64,000 nt of DNA from Epiperipatus broadwayi. Its lineage: Eukaryota > Onychophora > Udeonychophora > Euonychophora > Peripatidae. Made by a program: the position numbers and the translations under genes. Location: the NCBI GenBank assembly GCA_028023455.1, contig JAQFVV010006450.1, positions 781,501 to 845,500 on the forward strand, read 5' to 3'. The notes under the pieces were generated by a model, which was not told where the DNA came from, did not search any database, and saw nothing but the letters and a program-made list of their open reading frames with translations. This document shows positions 49,023 through 61,770 of the stretch, piece by piece; positions within the stretch are counted from its first letter, which is position 1; each line of letters begins with the position of its first letter.

Positions 49023-50281
49023 TATATTAAGTTGATGCATAATGTTAACTGGCATTTATTATAAACAAACATCATAATAATATATAAGTATACAATTAAA
49101 AGTGAACATCTTGTGTTATAGAACCTAAATTACTATCAATGGGGGGGGGGTACTTCCTTATCTAAGTTTATAAAAAGGCTCCAATTAAGACATTAAAACA
49201 ACAGTAATGAATATTTAAATAAGCAGAAATATTACATCAAATCCAATTAACTTTTTAATTTCTATATACAAGTAGTATTTGAAATTAGTTACCTTGCAAA
49301 TAAAAATTAGAAAGTTAATTGACTTTTCCATTATAATATTCTTGGGCCATTTAAATATTTGCTTCTATTGTTAAAATATTTTAGTTGTGGTTTATTTATG
49401 AACTTAGACAAATAGAAGGAAAGTGGTCTCTTTTTCCTAATGGCTAATAATTTATATTCTGCAATATTAAATAACAGTTGCTGTTAAATTAGATGTAACT
49501 AAACAATACCTATTAAATGAAATCTGTCTAGTATTATCCATTTTGGATAATCAGTTTTCTGTTATAGTTAATGAGTAAACAGTTAAAAGGTGAAGAGGTA
49601 CATAGGGTAAATAGTTTTTAAAAATTAATCTTCTCTCCAACTGTGCTAAGGCCTAAGTCTCATCTCTCACAATTTTATAATAACTATGTAAATGTGATTG
49701 TGTGTGTAAATACAGTCTTTGGATTTGTAGGTGTGTTTGCCTGTTTTTACCATAATAACATCAAAGATTTACTTGAATCTTATTTGACACCATTGGAGTA
49801 ATTTAGATGGATCAGTAGCTACTACTTGAGAACTGGTAATAGAAGTCTTTTGTAATATCTACTTAACTTCTCATAATGTCCAGATAATCACAAATGATAT
49901 TGCATAAAATATCAGCTCTAGAATAGTACAACTCACCATCTGCACACACAGAAGCCAAAAACTATTGACTTACACATGATGGGTGCAATTTGAAAATTAT
50001 AATTGCAATTTGAATATTATAATTAACTTTTTATTAATCTGCATTCAGAACAGGTTATATTTACTGTTTTGATTATATTTATTTAAACTTCTTTGTATGA
50101 ATAATTTCAATCTCTGTGGTCAAGTTGCAATCTTAAGTGACTATATAAATATATTGCACCATAAATAAAGTTAAGATTCCACCTTTGTTGTTAAAAGGTT
50201 GCCTTGACAACAGGTTGAGATTGTTATTGATATTGGGATTGTCTAAGTGTTGACTGATTTTAATGATTATATATATATATA
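49023..50281. other. Unassigned AT-rich stretch
   Basis: A 10-base poly(G) run is at 49141-49150. No gene was recognised. Confidence 0.5.
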
Positions 50282-50534
50282 ATAGAAATCCATATAACAT
50301 TAATTATAATACTAGCCAAAAGCAAAATTTTATTAAAATTCTTCCACAACCATGGTTTCATGTAAACAAGTAGACATCATCAAGTGAAATTCAACTAAAC
50401 ATACAGCATATATTTATGTTTAATTGAATTTCACTTGACAAAGACATTTATTAATAGATGAAGCCATGGTTGTGGAAGAATTTTACTAAAACTTTGTTTT
50501 TGGCTAGTATTGTAATGTTTTAATGAATTTCTAT
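50282..50534. mobile_element. Nearly fully palindromic element, 253 bp
   Basis: ATAGAAAT at the left pairs with ATTTCTAT at the right. The arms continue inward through ACTAGCCAAAA, CTTCCACAACCATGG and CAAGTGAAATTCAA with about 85% identity by eye. The apex is near AACATACAGCATATATTTATGTTT. No coding content. It fits a foldback MITE, with possible TA flanks. Confidence 0.75.
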
Positions 50535-50552
50535 TTTATTTATAATTATTAG

Positions 50553-50664
50553 TTTGTCTTGCATTGGTGGTTGAGAGGTCAGCACGACTGTCTTACACTT
50601 GCAGGCAGTTGCCCGGGTTGCAGGTTCGCGTCCCGGCCGATTCTATGACACTTTTAAAAAAAAT
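50553..50664 (+). mobile_element. tRNA-derived SINE
   Basis: It has GTGGTTGAGAGGTCAGCACG (A-box region), a long variable stretch with CTTGCAGGCAGTTG, GCAGGTTCGCGTCCCGGCCG (B box), ATTCTATGACAC and a short poly(A). It starts only about 18 bases beyond the palindrome ending at 50534. Target duplications are not clear. Confidence 0.8.
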
Positions 50665-51566
50665 ATAGCATTAGGCAGTATATAAATAATGTGTCATGTT
50701 TTATAGGTGCTAAAAGTATTTATACCCACAAAATTATTTAAAGTAATAGTTATTTTATTCTATAAGTTTGTAGTCATGACAATTTTTAGTTTGCAGTGAT
50801 ATTATCCTAATTTATTACATAGCGATTGGACATAATAATGGGAATTCCTTTCATAGTAGTAGTATATTTTTGACTTCATTTAGCATTTAAATGAAAACAC
50901 TTGTCAAGTTTTTTTTATATAAATAGATCTCTACAGAGGTGATAAGAAGCATGTAATTAGAAGTTTGCATCAGTTTTATAAGATTGTGAGAAGAAATATT
51001 GAATCTGTTTTTAGAAGTAGTTATCTTGCAGGCTGGAACATTAATATTAAAAACTGCTGAATAGTTAAATATTTAAAAAATGACCTCAGGGATTATGACT
51101 GTTTTCATATAAGATAGAAAAATGAAACTTATTAAAATTAAGTGAATTTCTGAAAAGGGCTGTCACTGTCAATCATTATGAAGAATTATAACTATTTATC
51201 ACAGGACTGCTGAATCAACATACATATGATCATTATATCTACTAAAACAATTTTTCATGAGTTTCTTATGCTGATTATTTTTGGTCAAGCTGCCATTCAA
51301 GATAGAAGCACTGGTATCATGATAATATCTGATCAAAAGATAACAGAAAACAAATCATTTTTCCTTTTTCTCCAGTTACAAAAGATTTGGGTTAGTAATT
51401 TCCAAAAGAGCTTGCGAACCATATCGTCTTCAAATTTGTAACAGGTAATGGAAGTGTCATGATTTGAGAAAACATTTTATAATATTCTCTTGGATTTATT
51501 CATTATTTTTCCAGGATGCATCTTAATTTTCAGACTTTAAATGTAATGAGCGATTGTATTCACCTC
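50665..51566. other. Unassigned AT-rich stretch
   Basis: The 71-codon open stretch at 51226-51441 has normal composition but no recognised homology or splice context. Confidence 0.45.
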
Positions 51567-51946
51567 AAATATCAACCACAAGATAATACTACTTTAATTC
51601 TTACAACTCACAAGTTGAATAACATGAGATGGTGTTACTTCTCTCATGACCTTCCTAATAAGCAGTTGTAATTATTGTTGAATCTCTGGACTATTCTTGA
51701 TTAAGTGAAAAGTTATTTTCTTCCATTCACATTCCTCTATGAATATAAAACTTTTATGACATCATAGATGAATATGAATGGAAGATAATAACCTCTCACT
51801 TGTTCAAGAATAGTCTATAGAGTTCCAATAATAATCATGAATGCTTATTAGGAAGATCACGAGAGAAGTGTAATATCCCTTCGTATTATTCAACTAGTGA
51901 GTTGTAAGAATTAAAGTAATATTATTTTACCAGATGGTTGATATTT
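51567..51946. mobile_element. Foldback element, 380 bp with arms of about 180 bp
   Basis: AAATATCAACCA at the left and TGGTTGATATTT at the right are the ends. The arms match inward through TTTAATTCTTACAACTCAC, CTTCCTAATAAGCA and TTCCATTCA, with about 80-85% identity. The apex, near 51757, is about 30 bases. No ORF is present. It is a separate family from the PLE-type foldbacks. Confidence 0.75.
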
Positions 51947-52484
51947 GGAAACTGTTATGACTTATTCTTATTCTCTATACAATGCAAGATGTTTTTGGTA
52001 TAAGTTATAATTCATTTTCATTAATAAAGTTATTAACATATTTCTGTTTGTTTTTTTATGTCCAACACAAATATCTATAAATGACAATTGTAAAAGTATA
52101 TAAACAGTTATAGTATTTGGTGATCTATATATTAATGAATATTGGATTAACTAGGTGACAAAATACTACAATCATCATCAATGGAATATTTTGTGGTCAT
52201 CTTCCAAGTATCATCATTTATCAAGATAATATTGCTTAGTCATTATCTTCAAATGACATTTCTCTGACAATTTAAGATCTTTTGTGATTTATCTCTTTTC
52301 TAAAACACTATTTGAAAGTTAAAAAATTATACAATAGTTTGTAATACAAATGATGACTCTGCACCTTTATTAATAATTATTATCCATCAAAGATATTCTT
52401 TTTTTTCAACACGTGTATATAAATGACCATTATAGATGTACGTAATCAATTATATGAATTATTTAATGATAATATTATCATTCT
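51947..52484. other. Unassigned AT-rich stretch
   Basis: Nothing recognised. Confidence 0.5.
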
Positions 52485-55050
52485 TTATTTTCAACCATTG
52501 TCGATCCACTTCAGAAGACCTCTCCAATTTTAATTTAATTTCTTCAATTTATAGTCTCTCTTCACATCACATTAGCAAACTTCCTTATTTCATCCTTCCA
52601 TTTCATGTGTAGTTTTTCTTCTTATCCATCTATTATCATTTCTTATTACAATTTGTCCAATCTAGCTCCATTCAGTCTCTTAATTTTTCAATGATCTGAA
52701 TAATACCTATTTGTTCTTTCATGCATGTATTTCATCTTTTGATTTTTCTTGTTATTTCTAACATAATTTCTCCATATTTCATTGAGAGATCTAAAGTATC
52801 TCTATTGCTTTTTTATGTCTCCAAGTCTCAGATACGTAAATAAGAACTAGTTAAACATTTCTATTAAAACCTTCCTCTTTAAATGCATAGGCATACTTCC
52901 TTTTAATAGTAAGTTATATTTACAAAAGCTCGCCAGCAATATTTAACTCTATGAATAATTTCAGTTATTAACTTCTGATTCAAAATTATGAATCTTTATT
53001 TTTGGCTGAGAAAATCTGTTAAGCATCATTTCAGTCTTTTTAGCATTTATCTTTATTTTTGCTTTTATTTAGTAACTCTTGCAGCATTTCCTGAAGCTCT
53101 GAAACATTATTTGCAAAAATAACATTATCTGCAAAATCCTCCATTTACTTTTCCTCTCCTAGGTTTGCATTTTAATCGACTAAATACTTCTTGTAAGAAC
53201 TTCTGTAAAAAGTTTGAGAGACATGGAATTAACTGTCATATACTCTTTCTAATGTTAATCTTACAATCAGCCATGTAACTAATTATTGGTGTTGCATTTT
53301 GATAAATATTCTTCAGAATTTGACAATGTCGTGTGTCTATATCCTGATGTCTCAAAGCTTTCATCACAATAGAAGTGCTTATAGAATCAAGTGATTTTTC
53401 ATAATGTACAAATCTAAAACATTGGTCTTTTCTATAACTTTTCTCAATACTTGGATGTGATTCATTGTACTAAAACCTCTTTTAAATCCAACTTGTTCTT
53501 TTGATTAGTTAAAATCCAGTATTCATTGTAGTTGGATTGTAATTATCTTCATAAAAATTTTGTATAGAAATGATAAAAGACTAATAAGTTTGTAATTTCA
53601 AATATCTTCCTTATTGCCATATAATATTATTATATTCATCCAATCATCTGGTCTAACTTTCTCATTTAGACATTTGATGCATAACTTATTTCTTTACTTG
53701 ATTCTTTTTAAAAAAATCAGTTATAATTTCATCATTTTCTGAAGCTTTTTCCTTCTTCATAAATTTAATTGCATGTCTTATCTCTTTATTTAAGACATTT
53801 GGCAATTTAGAAGTTGTAAAAATTGTAAAAAATGCTTTGCTTTTTTGTTTTTTCACTCTTCATTATTATATAATTCTTTAGAGAACTTCCCCACATATTT
53901 CATGATGTTTTCTTTATTTTTAATAATAGTTTCATCTTTTCTTCTTATTGCATAAATAACTTTTTTCCAATACCAAAATGTCTTATATTTTTGAGACTTT
54001 TACTATTTTCTGTCGCATTTCTTGCCAATTCACGATTATAGTTTTTTCTATCATTATTAAGTTTTTTTTTATATCAGTTTACAAAAAATCTAAATATTCA
54101 ATTCTTCCTATTTTAAAATTTTTTATATCCTTTTGTTTCTTCATACATTGTTTTGCCTCAGTAGAAAATTGACTGAATATTGCGGCTTTTTTATACCAAC
54201 AATTTCTTATAGCAGTTTTCAATAGTATGTCAGTTATTTTTTTTGTTATTGATTTCTTTTAAATCTAAACCATCTTCAAAATCTGTTAAAATTTTAAAAT
54301 AATTTTCAAATTCTAATTTAAATTATAGTGAATTTTTTTTTTTTATAATAATTTTTGTCTTTCTAATTTTGCATTAACATGTATCTTACATCTTACTAAT
54401 TGATAATCACTTTCTGTGGTGAAGCTACTAAGAATATTACAATCTTGAAATAAATATTTTCTAATAGTCAAAATATAATCCATGTCTGTTGTACCTTCAT
54501 TTAGATGCTTCCTTATTCTTAGTTTAGCTTTTTATTTTTATCTAATAATGCTAAGGGTTTTTTTGAAAATCATGTCTATGTCTTCTCTCATTTCTGTCGC
54601 CATAATAAAATTTACCCTAGAACTTTCATTTTTCAATTGTTTATCTATTCTAGCATTAAAGTTCCCCATGATAATTTTAGAATCCTATTTGGTCTGATCA
54701 AAAACATTTTATACTTCCAATAAAAAAAAATCTCTACTTCTTCATCACACTGGAAGAATTATCTGCATCTTCTTTCTTCCATTAATTTATATAACTGATT
54801 TTGCCACTCTATCTAATATGCCATGAATTTCCATCCATAATGTTGTTGTTTTTTTTTTGATAGTGAATCCTACACAATTGTGCTTCCAATATCTATGCCT
54901 TTATAATGAAGTATATCTTCACTTTTTAAATCAATTATTCTTCATTTTTCTTCTAACTTCATAAAATCAATCAATATCTCATTTAATATTAGACAGTTCT
55001 ATATTAATATATGCATTCTTTATTCACTTGAAAGTGATTAACAGTTGTAA
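52485..55050 (-). mobile_element. RTE-type LINE, long but heavily decayed
   Basis: On the minus strand the order is that of an RTE element. The endonuclease (about 55000-54330) shows DLKSEDILHYKGIDIG, then a GNFNARIDKQL-like core motif, then MDYILTIRKYLFQDC and SFTTESDYQLVRCKIHVN, whose SD..LV motif ends the nuclease domain. The reverse transcriptase (about 54200-52900) is recognisable by position only. The C-terminal WAGH/DNRW region, heavily degraded, is at about 52750-52490. Many stops and frameshifts show an old insertion. Confidence 0.8.
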
Positions 55051-57154
55051 TAAAAAGTCATCATCAAATAGTAGTCTGGATCTGCAAGTAGAGTATTCTT
55101 AGCACTCTCCACCTCCTTGAAATAAGGTCTTAATTTATTTTCATCTGTTATGATTGTAAATATCTATTTTTAAAAAGGTTCATTCACATGCTCCTATTCT
55201 TCCTGCTTCAAGAAAGCTCAATTGATAATGAAGAATTATCAGCCAATTGAGAAAGAGGGTATAGTGTTTTTTTAATTTTAAATTCGAAGGTGAAACAACA
55301 GAAAATTCACCATACTGGTTTATGCTGTTAACAAGCAGCTGTCCGCGATTGTTTATTAACCAATGATCACATAGTAATAACAGCTGCAATTACAAGAATA
55401 TATGGAATGGGCATTTGGAATTTGCCCTGCCTTGCTCCTTTAAATTCTCAAAGAGGAATTCATTTAGCCTCAAATTTCCTTCTGCAGCTGATGACACGTA
55501 TATTAATGTAGTTCGGGTTAATTAGGCAAAAAAGTATTATTATGATCATTACAGTATTAATTTTCTAGTGTTAATAGTAACAGTAATGGTGAATAACAAA
55601 ATCGTTACTGTCCTATGTATTAAACTGTAATTCATTTAATTTATCCCTTTTTTTTAATAGTACTATAACTAAAGGGTTTTTTTAAAAATTATGATTATTA
55701 TATTTTTGGCAACAAACTTTTAATACTAGCCATGCTTAAGGAATGAAAGTTGTTGAAAGACAGTTCTTCACTTTTAAATTTAAAATAAATGTCCTTCATT
55801 TAAAATATTATTTGTTTAATATATAATATTATTGCTTAATTGTATATGTGTATGCAGAGGGGGGATGTATTTTATTATTATATTTAATATTATTTATTTC
55901 GTTTATTTTTTTAAATGAGATTATGCCCAGAGGAAGGCTTTATTTTTGTAGTAAATAATTGTCTGTTTTTATGGATTAACATTCTTTAAGGAAATGAAGA
56001 TTATTGCAATATATCAGATAACAGAATTGCTTGTGGGGAACAAACAAATTTGTTTCTGTAATAATACTATTATTATGTTAATACCATCAATTTTATCCTC
56101 TTCTCTGAAAGGATTTTTTTATTTTAATATGGGTTTTATGAAATCTAATATTTATAGAAATGTAACATTCATTTTGTTTGCTATTTAGGAAATTGAAAGC
56201 AATTGGCAGTAAAGTTTAAAAGTTGCATGTAAAAAAAAAATAATTATGGATATGTGTGTATATATAAAACAATCCCATACTGATTTTAAAAATATAATAA
56301 ACGTGATCTTTTTTTTCAATTTATTGTATGATAAATAAAAAATTTACTTCTTGCTTAAGTCGAATTTTTTTTAAGTCAAATTTCATTTCAGTACAGAGTA
56401 TGAACATATATATTTTTAATAAGCACTATGATATATCGTAAGAGACAAGTCAAAATTGAAGGCTTATAGACTATTCATCACATTTGTTGAACAAGTTTGA
56501 TTTACAATTGTTGGGTATATGTAAATATACAAGTACCTTGATTCAAGGCAGAGAGATTATGAATGATACATTGGAAAAAATTGTGAAATATAAGAGAAAA
56601 AGTGTAGGTGAAAGAAGTTGGTAGCTGACCTTAAAGAAGATACTAATATGAATATAAGAGAACTAGAATAAATGGTAAATTTGGAAAGAATGGACTAGAA
56701 TGATGTGTCAAATTTTCCCATTTAAAAATAAATATTGACAATTATTTAGTAAGATGTAAAGGTATCATGTAAATATAATAAAAGCTGACAATTGTTTAGT
56801 AAGATGTACAAGTAGTATATAGATATAATAAAATCCATTAAGAGGGAGAAACATTTAATATATCTTATAGTGAAAAATATAGTCACCGGAAAAAGAAAAA
56901 AATGTGCAGATCATTTTATTAATAATCAAATTAGAATGTAATTATAAGAATAAACTTTTTGGTATATTTATATAGAATAAAATTGAATTTAATTATTATT
57001 CTATAGTATGCATATCAAAAACAAATTGTAAGCATAACTAACCTAATTCTTAGCAGCATAATCATTTGTCATCTCTATGCCACTTATTATAAGCCTTAAT
57101 ATGTAGCAATAGATACCAGAGATAGTGCTTAAAAATCCCTATCTTATGTTGTCA
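55051..57154. other. Unassigned stretch with a short tandem duplication
   Basis: A 50-bp unit is repeated at 56738-56787 and 56788-56837 (ACAATT(A/G)TTTAGTAAGATG in each). Otherwise no gene or element was recognised. The mixed-composition segment at 55390-55510 could be part of an old element. Confidence 0.5.
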
Positions 57155-57500
57155 TATCCAGTATCTCCAGACTAGTATAAAGCTTATGAGTTTCATCAGT
57201 GAGGAGCTTTGGATCTTGGAAGAGTGTACCTGGATCTTTAGGATCTAAGGCACCTTACTTATAGCAGCTAAAGCTGTCAGCCTGAACTGAACTGATTTTA
57301 GATCTGTATGACTATATAGATTTATTGTCTAAGATTTCAGTTTGGGTGATAGCTTGATAGCATAAAAGAAAAATAAATGATTGCTACTGGCAGAAAGATG
57401 CATTAGATTCTAAATGTCCAGGTATATTGTACCTAGATCCAAAGTTTCCTTACTAATGATAGCTATAAGCTTCAAACTTGTCTGGAATAGCTTACAGTAA
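57155..57500. repeat. Repeat with hammerhead-like traces, inverted and tandem units
   Basis: A unit of the type GATCCAAAG(C/T)T.CTCACTGATGA followed by CATAAGCTT occurs on the minus strand with CTGATGA at 57193-57199. It occurs on the plus strand with CTAATGA at 57453-57459 and CAAA at 57472-57475. A poorer plus copy lies near 57244-57290, about 200 bases before the second. A related single copy is at 59466-59535. CTGATGA, a short stem and GAAA are each kept in only some copies. I think it is a decayed hammerhead-bearing repeat. Confidence 0.5.
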
Positions 57501-59465
57501 AGTGCATAAAGATAGTGAAAAGATATGTTCTAAAACTACAATATGTTAGCTGAAATCATATGATATTTTATTAATCTGACTTTTATGTATACAAAAGAAA
57601 AACAATATAATGTTATCTCTGTTACAGAGTGTTTTACATTCACAGTAATATACATTAAATCTTCAAACACAAATATATGATACTAATTTAAGAATCAAAT
57701 TATTGGAAGTTTGATAGAAAGAAAAGCCTCTATGATATATGTATATTTCTCTGATAATGCAGAAGACTGAAGTAATGTGTTTTTTAACATTCCTCATCAT
57801 TTAACTGTTGTAGTAAAGAGAGAACAGAGCAGTTGTGATTACTAAATATCATAACAGTGGTCAGTTTTGATGAAGGATTGTGAAAATGATGGCAACTTAG
57901 ATCCAGTATAATCTATTTTGTCAGTGATCGTAAACTGAGAATAAATAACTAAATTTGCAAATAACTTATCCAGTTTATTCATTTTTATGTTTTTGCAAAA
58001 AAAAAATAAAAATGGTTTAATGATAGCGGCAGAAATCTTGAGTAATCAGTAGACACTAAATGGTACACTATTATAATATGACTGTTCTCACACTATTTTC
58101 TGGGTTTTTGTCTTCATTGGTAGGTACTATGATTCTAAATTAGAAACTAATGCACTTATGCATCTAACAACCATTTTTTAATCTTGAAGTCATGTTCATA
58201 TAACTATGCAAGTAAGTAAACCTTGAATTTGAAATCTTTGGCTTTTTAAATTTCATGTTATTAGATAGAGTAGTACAAAGGAGTAAAAGATATTTATTAG
58301 GACTATAAGTATCTTAAACCTGGCTTGAATAGAGAATCTCACTGATGAGGGAGAAAACAGAAACATGTATTGAATTGGGGATATTATTGCATTATAGCTG
58401 TCTGATATCTATTGATTACTCAAACTTCTAGAGAAGTCTAAAAAAATCTGCTCTTGGAAGCAGATGAGAAAATCATTTGATATTATTTAATGCATTCATC
58501 TTGTGTTTGTATTTGGAAAAATAAACAATTGTCATAATTTTGTCTTATAGCTTTAATAAAATATTTTTAATATATTCAGATACTTGGGGGGAAATTGATA
58601 TTAAGGGGATAGCAATTAATGGCAGGTTTTACTAACAATGGCCAAAAGTTATCCTTTAGTCATTCTAACAAACTTTCCGTAATGCTCCATTTTTTAACCA
58701 TTAAAAGAACGAGGTCAGGCTAACTAAGTTAAATTAGTTGAAGTTAGTTTCAGTTGTAGACTGACTTTTCTTCTTACTAAAATGGTATCTTCTTACAATT
58801 AGCATTTGAAGTTTAACTGATAAATGAAATTGCCAATCCACTTCCAAAAACTGTCAATTGCATAATGTAGTTATAAACTGAAATAAATCCAACGTAACAA
58901 ATTTTATTCAGAATGAAGGAAATATTTAAGTAATATTCATTATTTTTTCCTAATCGATATTTGTGTATTTATTATTATAATATTTTTCTACAATGTATAT
59001 TTAAAAATGAACTTTTTTAAAAAATGAAAATGATGTAAGTACTGTAATAATAAGCAAATTTGTACATTTGTCTTCAGTTAATTTTGAAATTACCTTATAG
59101 AAATAAAATATTTAAATATCAGTTTGCGCTATATTTGAAAGTGTAACTCTTGTTCTCCAGACTACATGAGATCTAAATTTATCCCCTGGTAAAAGCTACA
59201 ACTACTAAGTTCAGTTATTAGTATTTAATATCACCTTAGACAATTGATTGCATTATTAATAGAAGATATACAGTTTACAATATATACATGAACCCAAAGG
59301 CATACAAAAATGATAATAAAGATCTATACAACCTGTTCAGTACTTAGGCTTGCTTTTTACACGTTCAGAGGCACTCATCTAATACTTACTATTAATTTGA
59401 AAACCTGAATTTTCCAAACCAAATGTGTTGACTTTTGAGTTCGTATTTTAGATCTAGTGTCTGCA
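57501..59465. other. Unassigned AT-rich stretch
   Basis: No gene or repeat terminus was recognised. Confidence 0.5.
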
Positions 59466-59535
59466 GTCCTAGTTTCTCACTGACGTGAGCCATAAGCTTG
59501 AAACTGATCGGTCTGGGGATGAGGACTGTCCGACA
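59466..59535 (+). ncRNA. Degenerate hammerhead-like motif
   Basis: CTGACG (59480-59485) is followed by T, where the consensus has A. Then comes stem II GAGC/GCTT (G-T, A-T, G-C, C-G) around CATAA, and GAAAC at 59500-59504. CGGTC and GACTG can pair across a 10-base loop, then GTC (59528-59530) sits where cleavage would be. The core substitution and a bulge in stem III make activity unlikely. The relationship to the repeat at 57155-57500 supports a common origin. Confidence 0.45.
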
Positions 59536-59879
59536 GAGATTTTTAATTCTTTTTCTTTTGGCACTTATAAATTATATTTACATACATAGAAAACACACTT
59601 CCCCCACAATCAGAAATTTATATTTTCTCTGATATGAAATCATGAAGGTGCTTCGGAATCTTTCTTTCCCTTTTAACTAGTTGAGGTGAATTTATCTCAA
59701 ATTCACTTGTTATTTTTTACTCTGTTATGCTTAGTTGGTCTTTGTCAATGTGGGTAAACTTTATTTCCCTTTAGTATTATCATTTAGTATTTTATCATTG
59801 GTATTAGTTTTCTTGAATAAATGAAGTATTTGTCCAAACTTTCATTCTTACACAATTGACAACATATTCACATATCTTT
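59536..59879. other. Stretch downstream of the second Gypsy pol
   Basis: It lies where the C-terminal tail and 3' region of the minus-strand Gypsy element should be. No LTR or purine tract was identified. Confidence 0.4.
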
Positions 59880-60069
59880 TCTTCGCTAGTACACATGGGC
59901 ACCATCTGCTTTGATAGGTGATTTGTATAAGTACAGCCTGTGACCAGAATTTATTCAGATTATTTTTTTATCTACACTCTTTCATCAGGTGCAAACTTAT
60001 AAGCAGTCTCAGTCAGTTCATTAAGACTGTAGCAACAGTGTTTGTTAAATTTAGTAACCAACTTTCGAC

Positions 60070-60650
60070 CTAAATATACTTCAGCAAGTGATTTTCCTGA
60101 TTTGGCTGCAGAAGTTGAATGCTGATAAAATAATGAGATAAAAACCACTTCCTGTATTTTTGTTTCCCAATTTTATTAACTTTAGGTTTCGAACAGTTTT
60201 TTGGCCAATTGACGGTGCAAGGTAGAATGAGTATTTTATCCGCCATTCTTCTGTAGTCTCCTCCACTTCTCTGACATGAAGCCAATTCTGTTATCAGGAA
60301 GACCATGATATGAAAAAATTCCATGTAATTTATCCAGTGTCTCATCAGAACTATTGTTTTTTAACTATTTTAATCAGTTTAACTACCTCTGAATATGCAT
60401 CAACTACTATAAAGAATAAATTATCATCAATTGTGCCACAGCTTCTCCACTTTTGGCTATGCTTCAAACTTTGATGGTAGCACTTTTGTGTATAATTGAC
60501 AGTTACCGCATTTTTTAATATAACTTTCAATATCATCATTAATGTTTGCACCATACATAACTACACACTAATACCTTTGCTCTAACAATGCCTGGATGGC
60601 CTTCATGCAATAACTTCAATATTTTATTTCTACTTTTTTGAAGATTAGCA
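60070..60650 (-). pseudogene. Gypsy integrase, broken
   Basis: LLHEGHPGIVRAKVLV, then VW, and later CGNCQ give the HH-CC zinc site (about 60620-60490). IDDNLFFIVVDAYSEVVKL (60400-60460) carries the first catalytic Asp region. KYSFYLAPSI near 60230 is the degraded equivalent of the LLAYR.. segment before the C-terminal part. Several frame breaks rule out function. Confidence 0.8.
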
Positions 60651-60889
60651 TGTGATCACCGATTAGAATGCAACCTTTCAGACATAATTTTTCACGAGTG
60701 TACTATAGCATTTTATGTAGAAAAGTGAGACAATGATTCATCCAGCCAATAAGAATTTGGTTTGTAATCCACTGATCGCTGTAATCATTATCTGTTCATA
60801 TAGCTATTATTTTGCTATTAAGGGTTTGATTCTTTAGCACATTTTGATAAAGTTCAGTCTAGTCAAGCATATATGATAGTGTTGGCATG

Positions 60890-61330
60890 CCTTATTTTTA
60901 TTTTCCCTTCCTATATTCCAGTATATAGTCATAACCTACCAGAATGTTAAGCCATCTTAACAAGCAAGAGTTAAGATGTTGAGGAACCTACTCATTTCCT
61001 AAATTCACCATAGGGGTTTATGATCAGTTATTATAGTAAATCTACATCAGTACAAATATTGATGAAGTTTTCAAATGCCAAGTAGTATCACAAGTTTCCT
61101 TGTCCAGCTGACTATAATTTTTCTCCACTTTGGACAAGATGCATCAAGCATAGATAATGGCTCATTCATCTGATTGAGCAGGATGTCAGATGTGTCTGTT
61201 ATAAGAGTAACTTCCAAATCACTATTATAATGAACTAATAGATTTATTTGAAATTAGCAATGACTTTGTATGCAAAAATGCTTGCTCAGATTTACACTTC
61301 CACTTCCGGTTCTTTTTAAGTAGATCATAT
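60890..61330 (-). pseudogene. Gypsy RNase H, broken
   Basis: Minus-strand reading gives IITDHKPL near 61040 and GYDYILEYRKGK near 60920. These are the conserved TDHK.L and the I.Y..G end of Gypsy RNase H. The stretch between is frameshifted. It would degrade the RNA strand of the RNA-DNA hybrid during reverse transcription in an active element. Confidence 0.75.
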
Positions 61331-61369
61331 AAGAGTCTGGATGTGTGGGCTTTACTTTCCAAAAAAATT

Positions 61370-61555
61370 TCAAAAATATTTTATGAGTTCAAGAAAAACC
61401 TGTAATTGGTTAACATTATTAGGTTTTGGGACTTCTGCTACGGCTTTAGCCTTTTCTAGAACAGGAGGTGTGTCATTTTTTGTAATAATATAACCCAAAA
61501 ACTTAATTTCACAAGCTTTCCAGATACATTTATAGATATTAAACTTGGTCCCCAT
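61370..61555 (-). pseudogene. Gypsy reverse transcriptase, thumb region
   Basis: The 61-codon open stretch contains KCIWKACEIKFLGYIIT, then KAKAVAEVPKPNNVNQL and VFLELIKYF. These match the conserved Gypsy sequence after the catalytic palm (K..F....V.FLG..I...G; K..AI...P.P....L..FLG...Y). The YxDD box would lie upstream near 61600-61630, where the frame is broken. Confidence 0.85.
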
Positions 61556-61770
61556 TTCATAGAGTTTTTTGCATACATTAATTAAACAAATTTGTTTTCA
61601 GTAGTAGCAGTAACAAGAATGTCATGAAAAAATGGAATGACACCTTCAACTCCATTAAGGAAAGTTTGAATTTTTGAATGAAATATGCTAGCAGTAAAAG
61701 TTATATCAAATGGAAGCCTGTTGCATTTAAATAACACTGTGTGTGATTAGGGTTAATATTTCAGATTTTA

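Larger units (their letters stand above)
59880..61770 (-). mobile_element. Second Ty3/Gypsy retrotransposon, decayed pol
   Basis: Minus-strand fragments follow the Gypsy order: end of reverse transcriptase (61370-61760), RNase H (about 61330-60890), integrase zinc site (about 60650-60480), core (60460-60080) and a tail near 60060-59880 with SLAEVYLGRKLVTKF. Stops and frameshifts are spread throughout. It differs clearly in sequence from the Gypsy element at 34474-35790, so two lineages were present. No gag or LTRs were found. Confidence 0.8.

Noticed and set aside
53978-54697. Plus-strand hydrophobic ORFs as membrane proteins
   Set aside because: They lie antisense within the decayed RTE LINE and are explained by its AT-rich codons.
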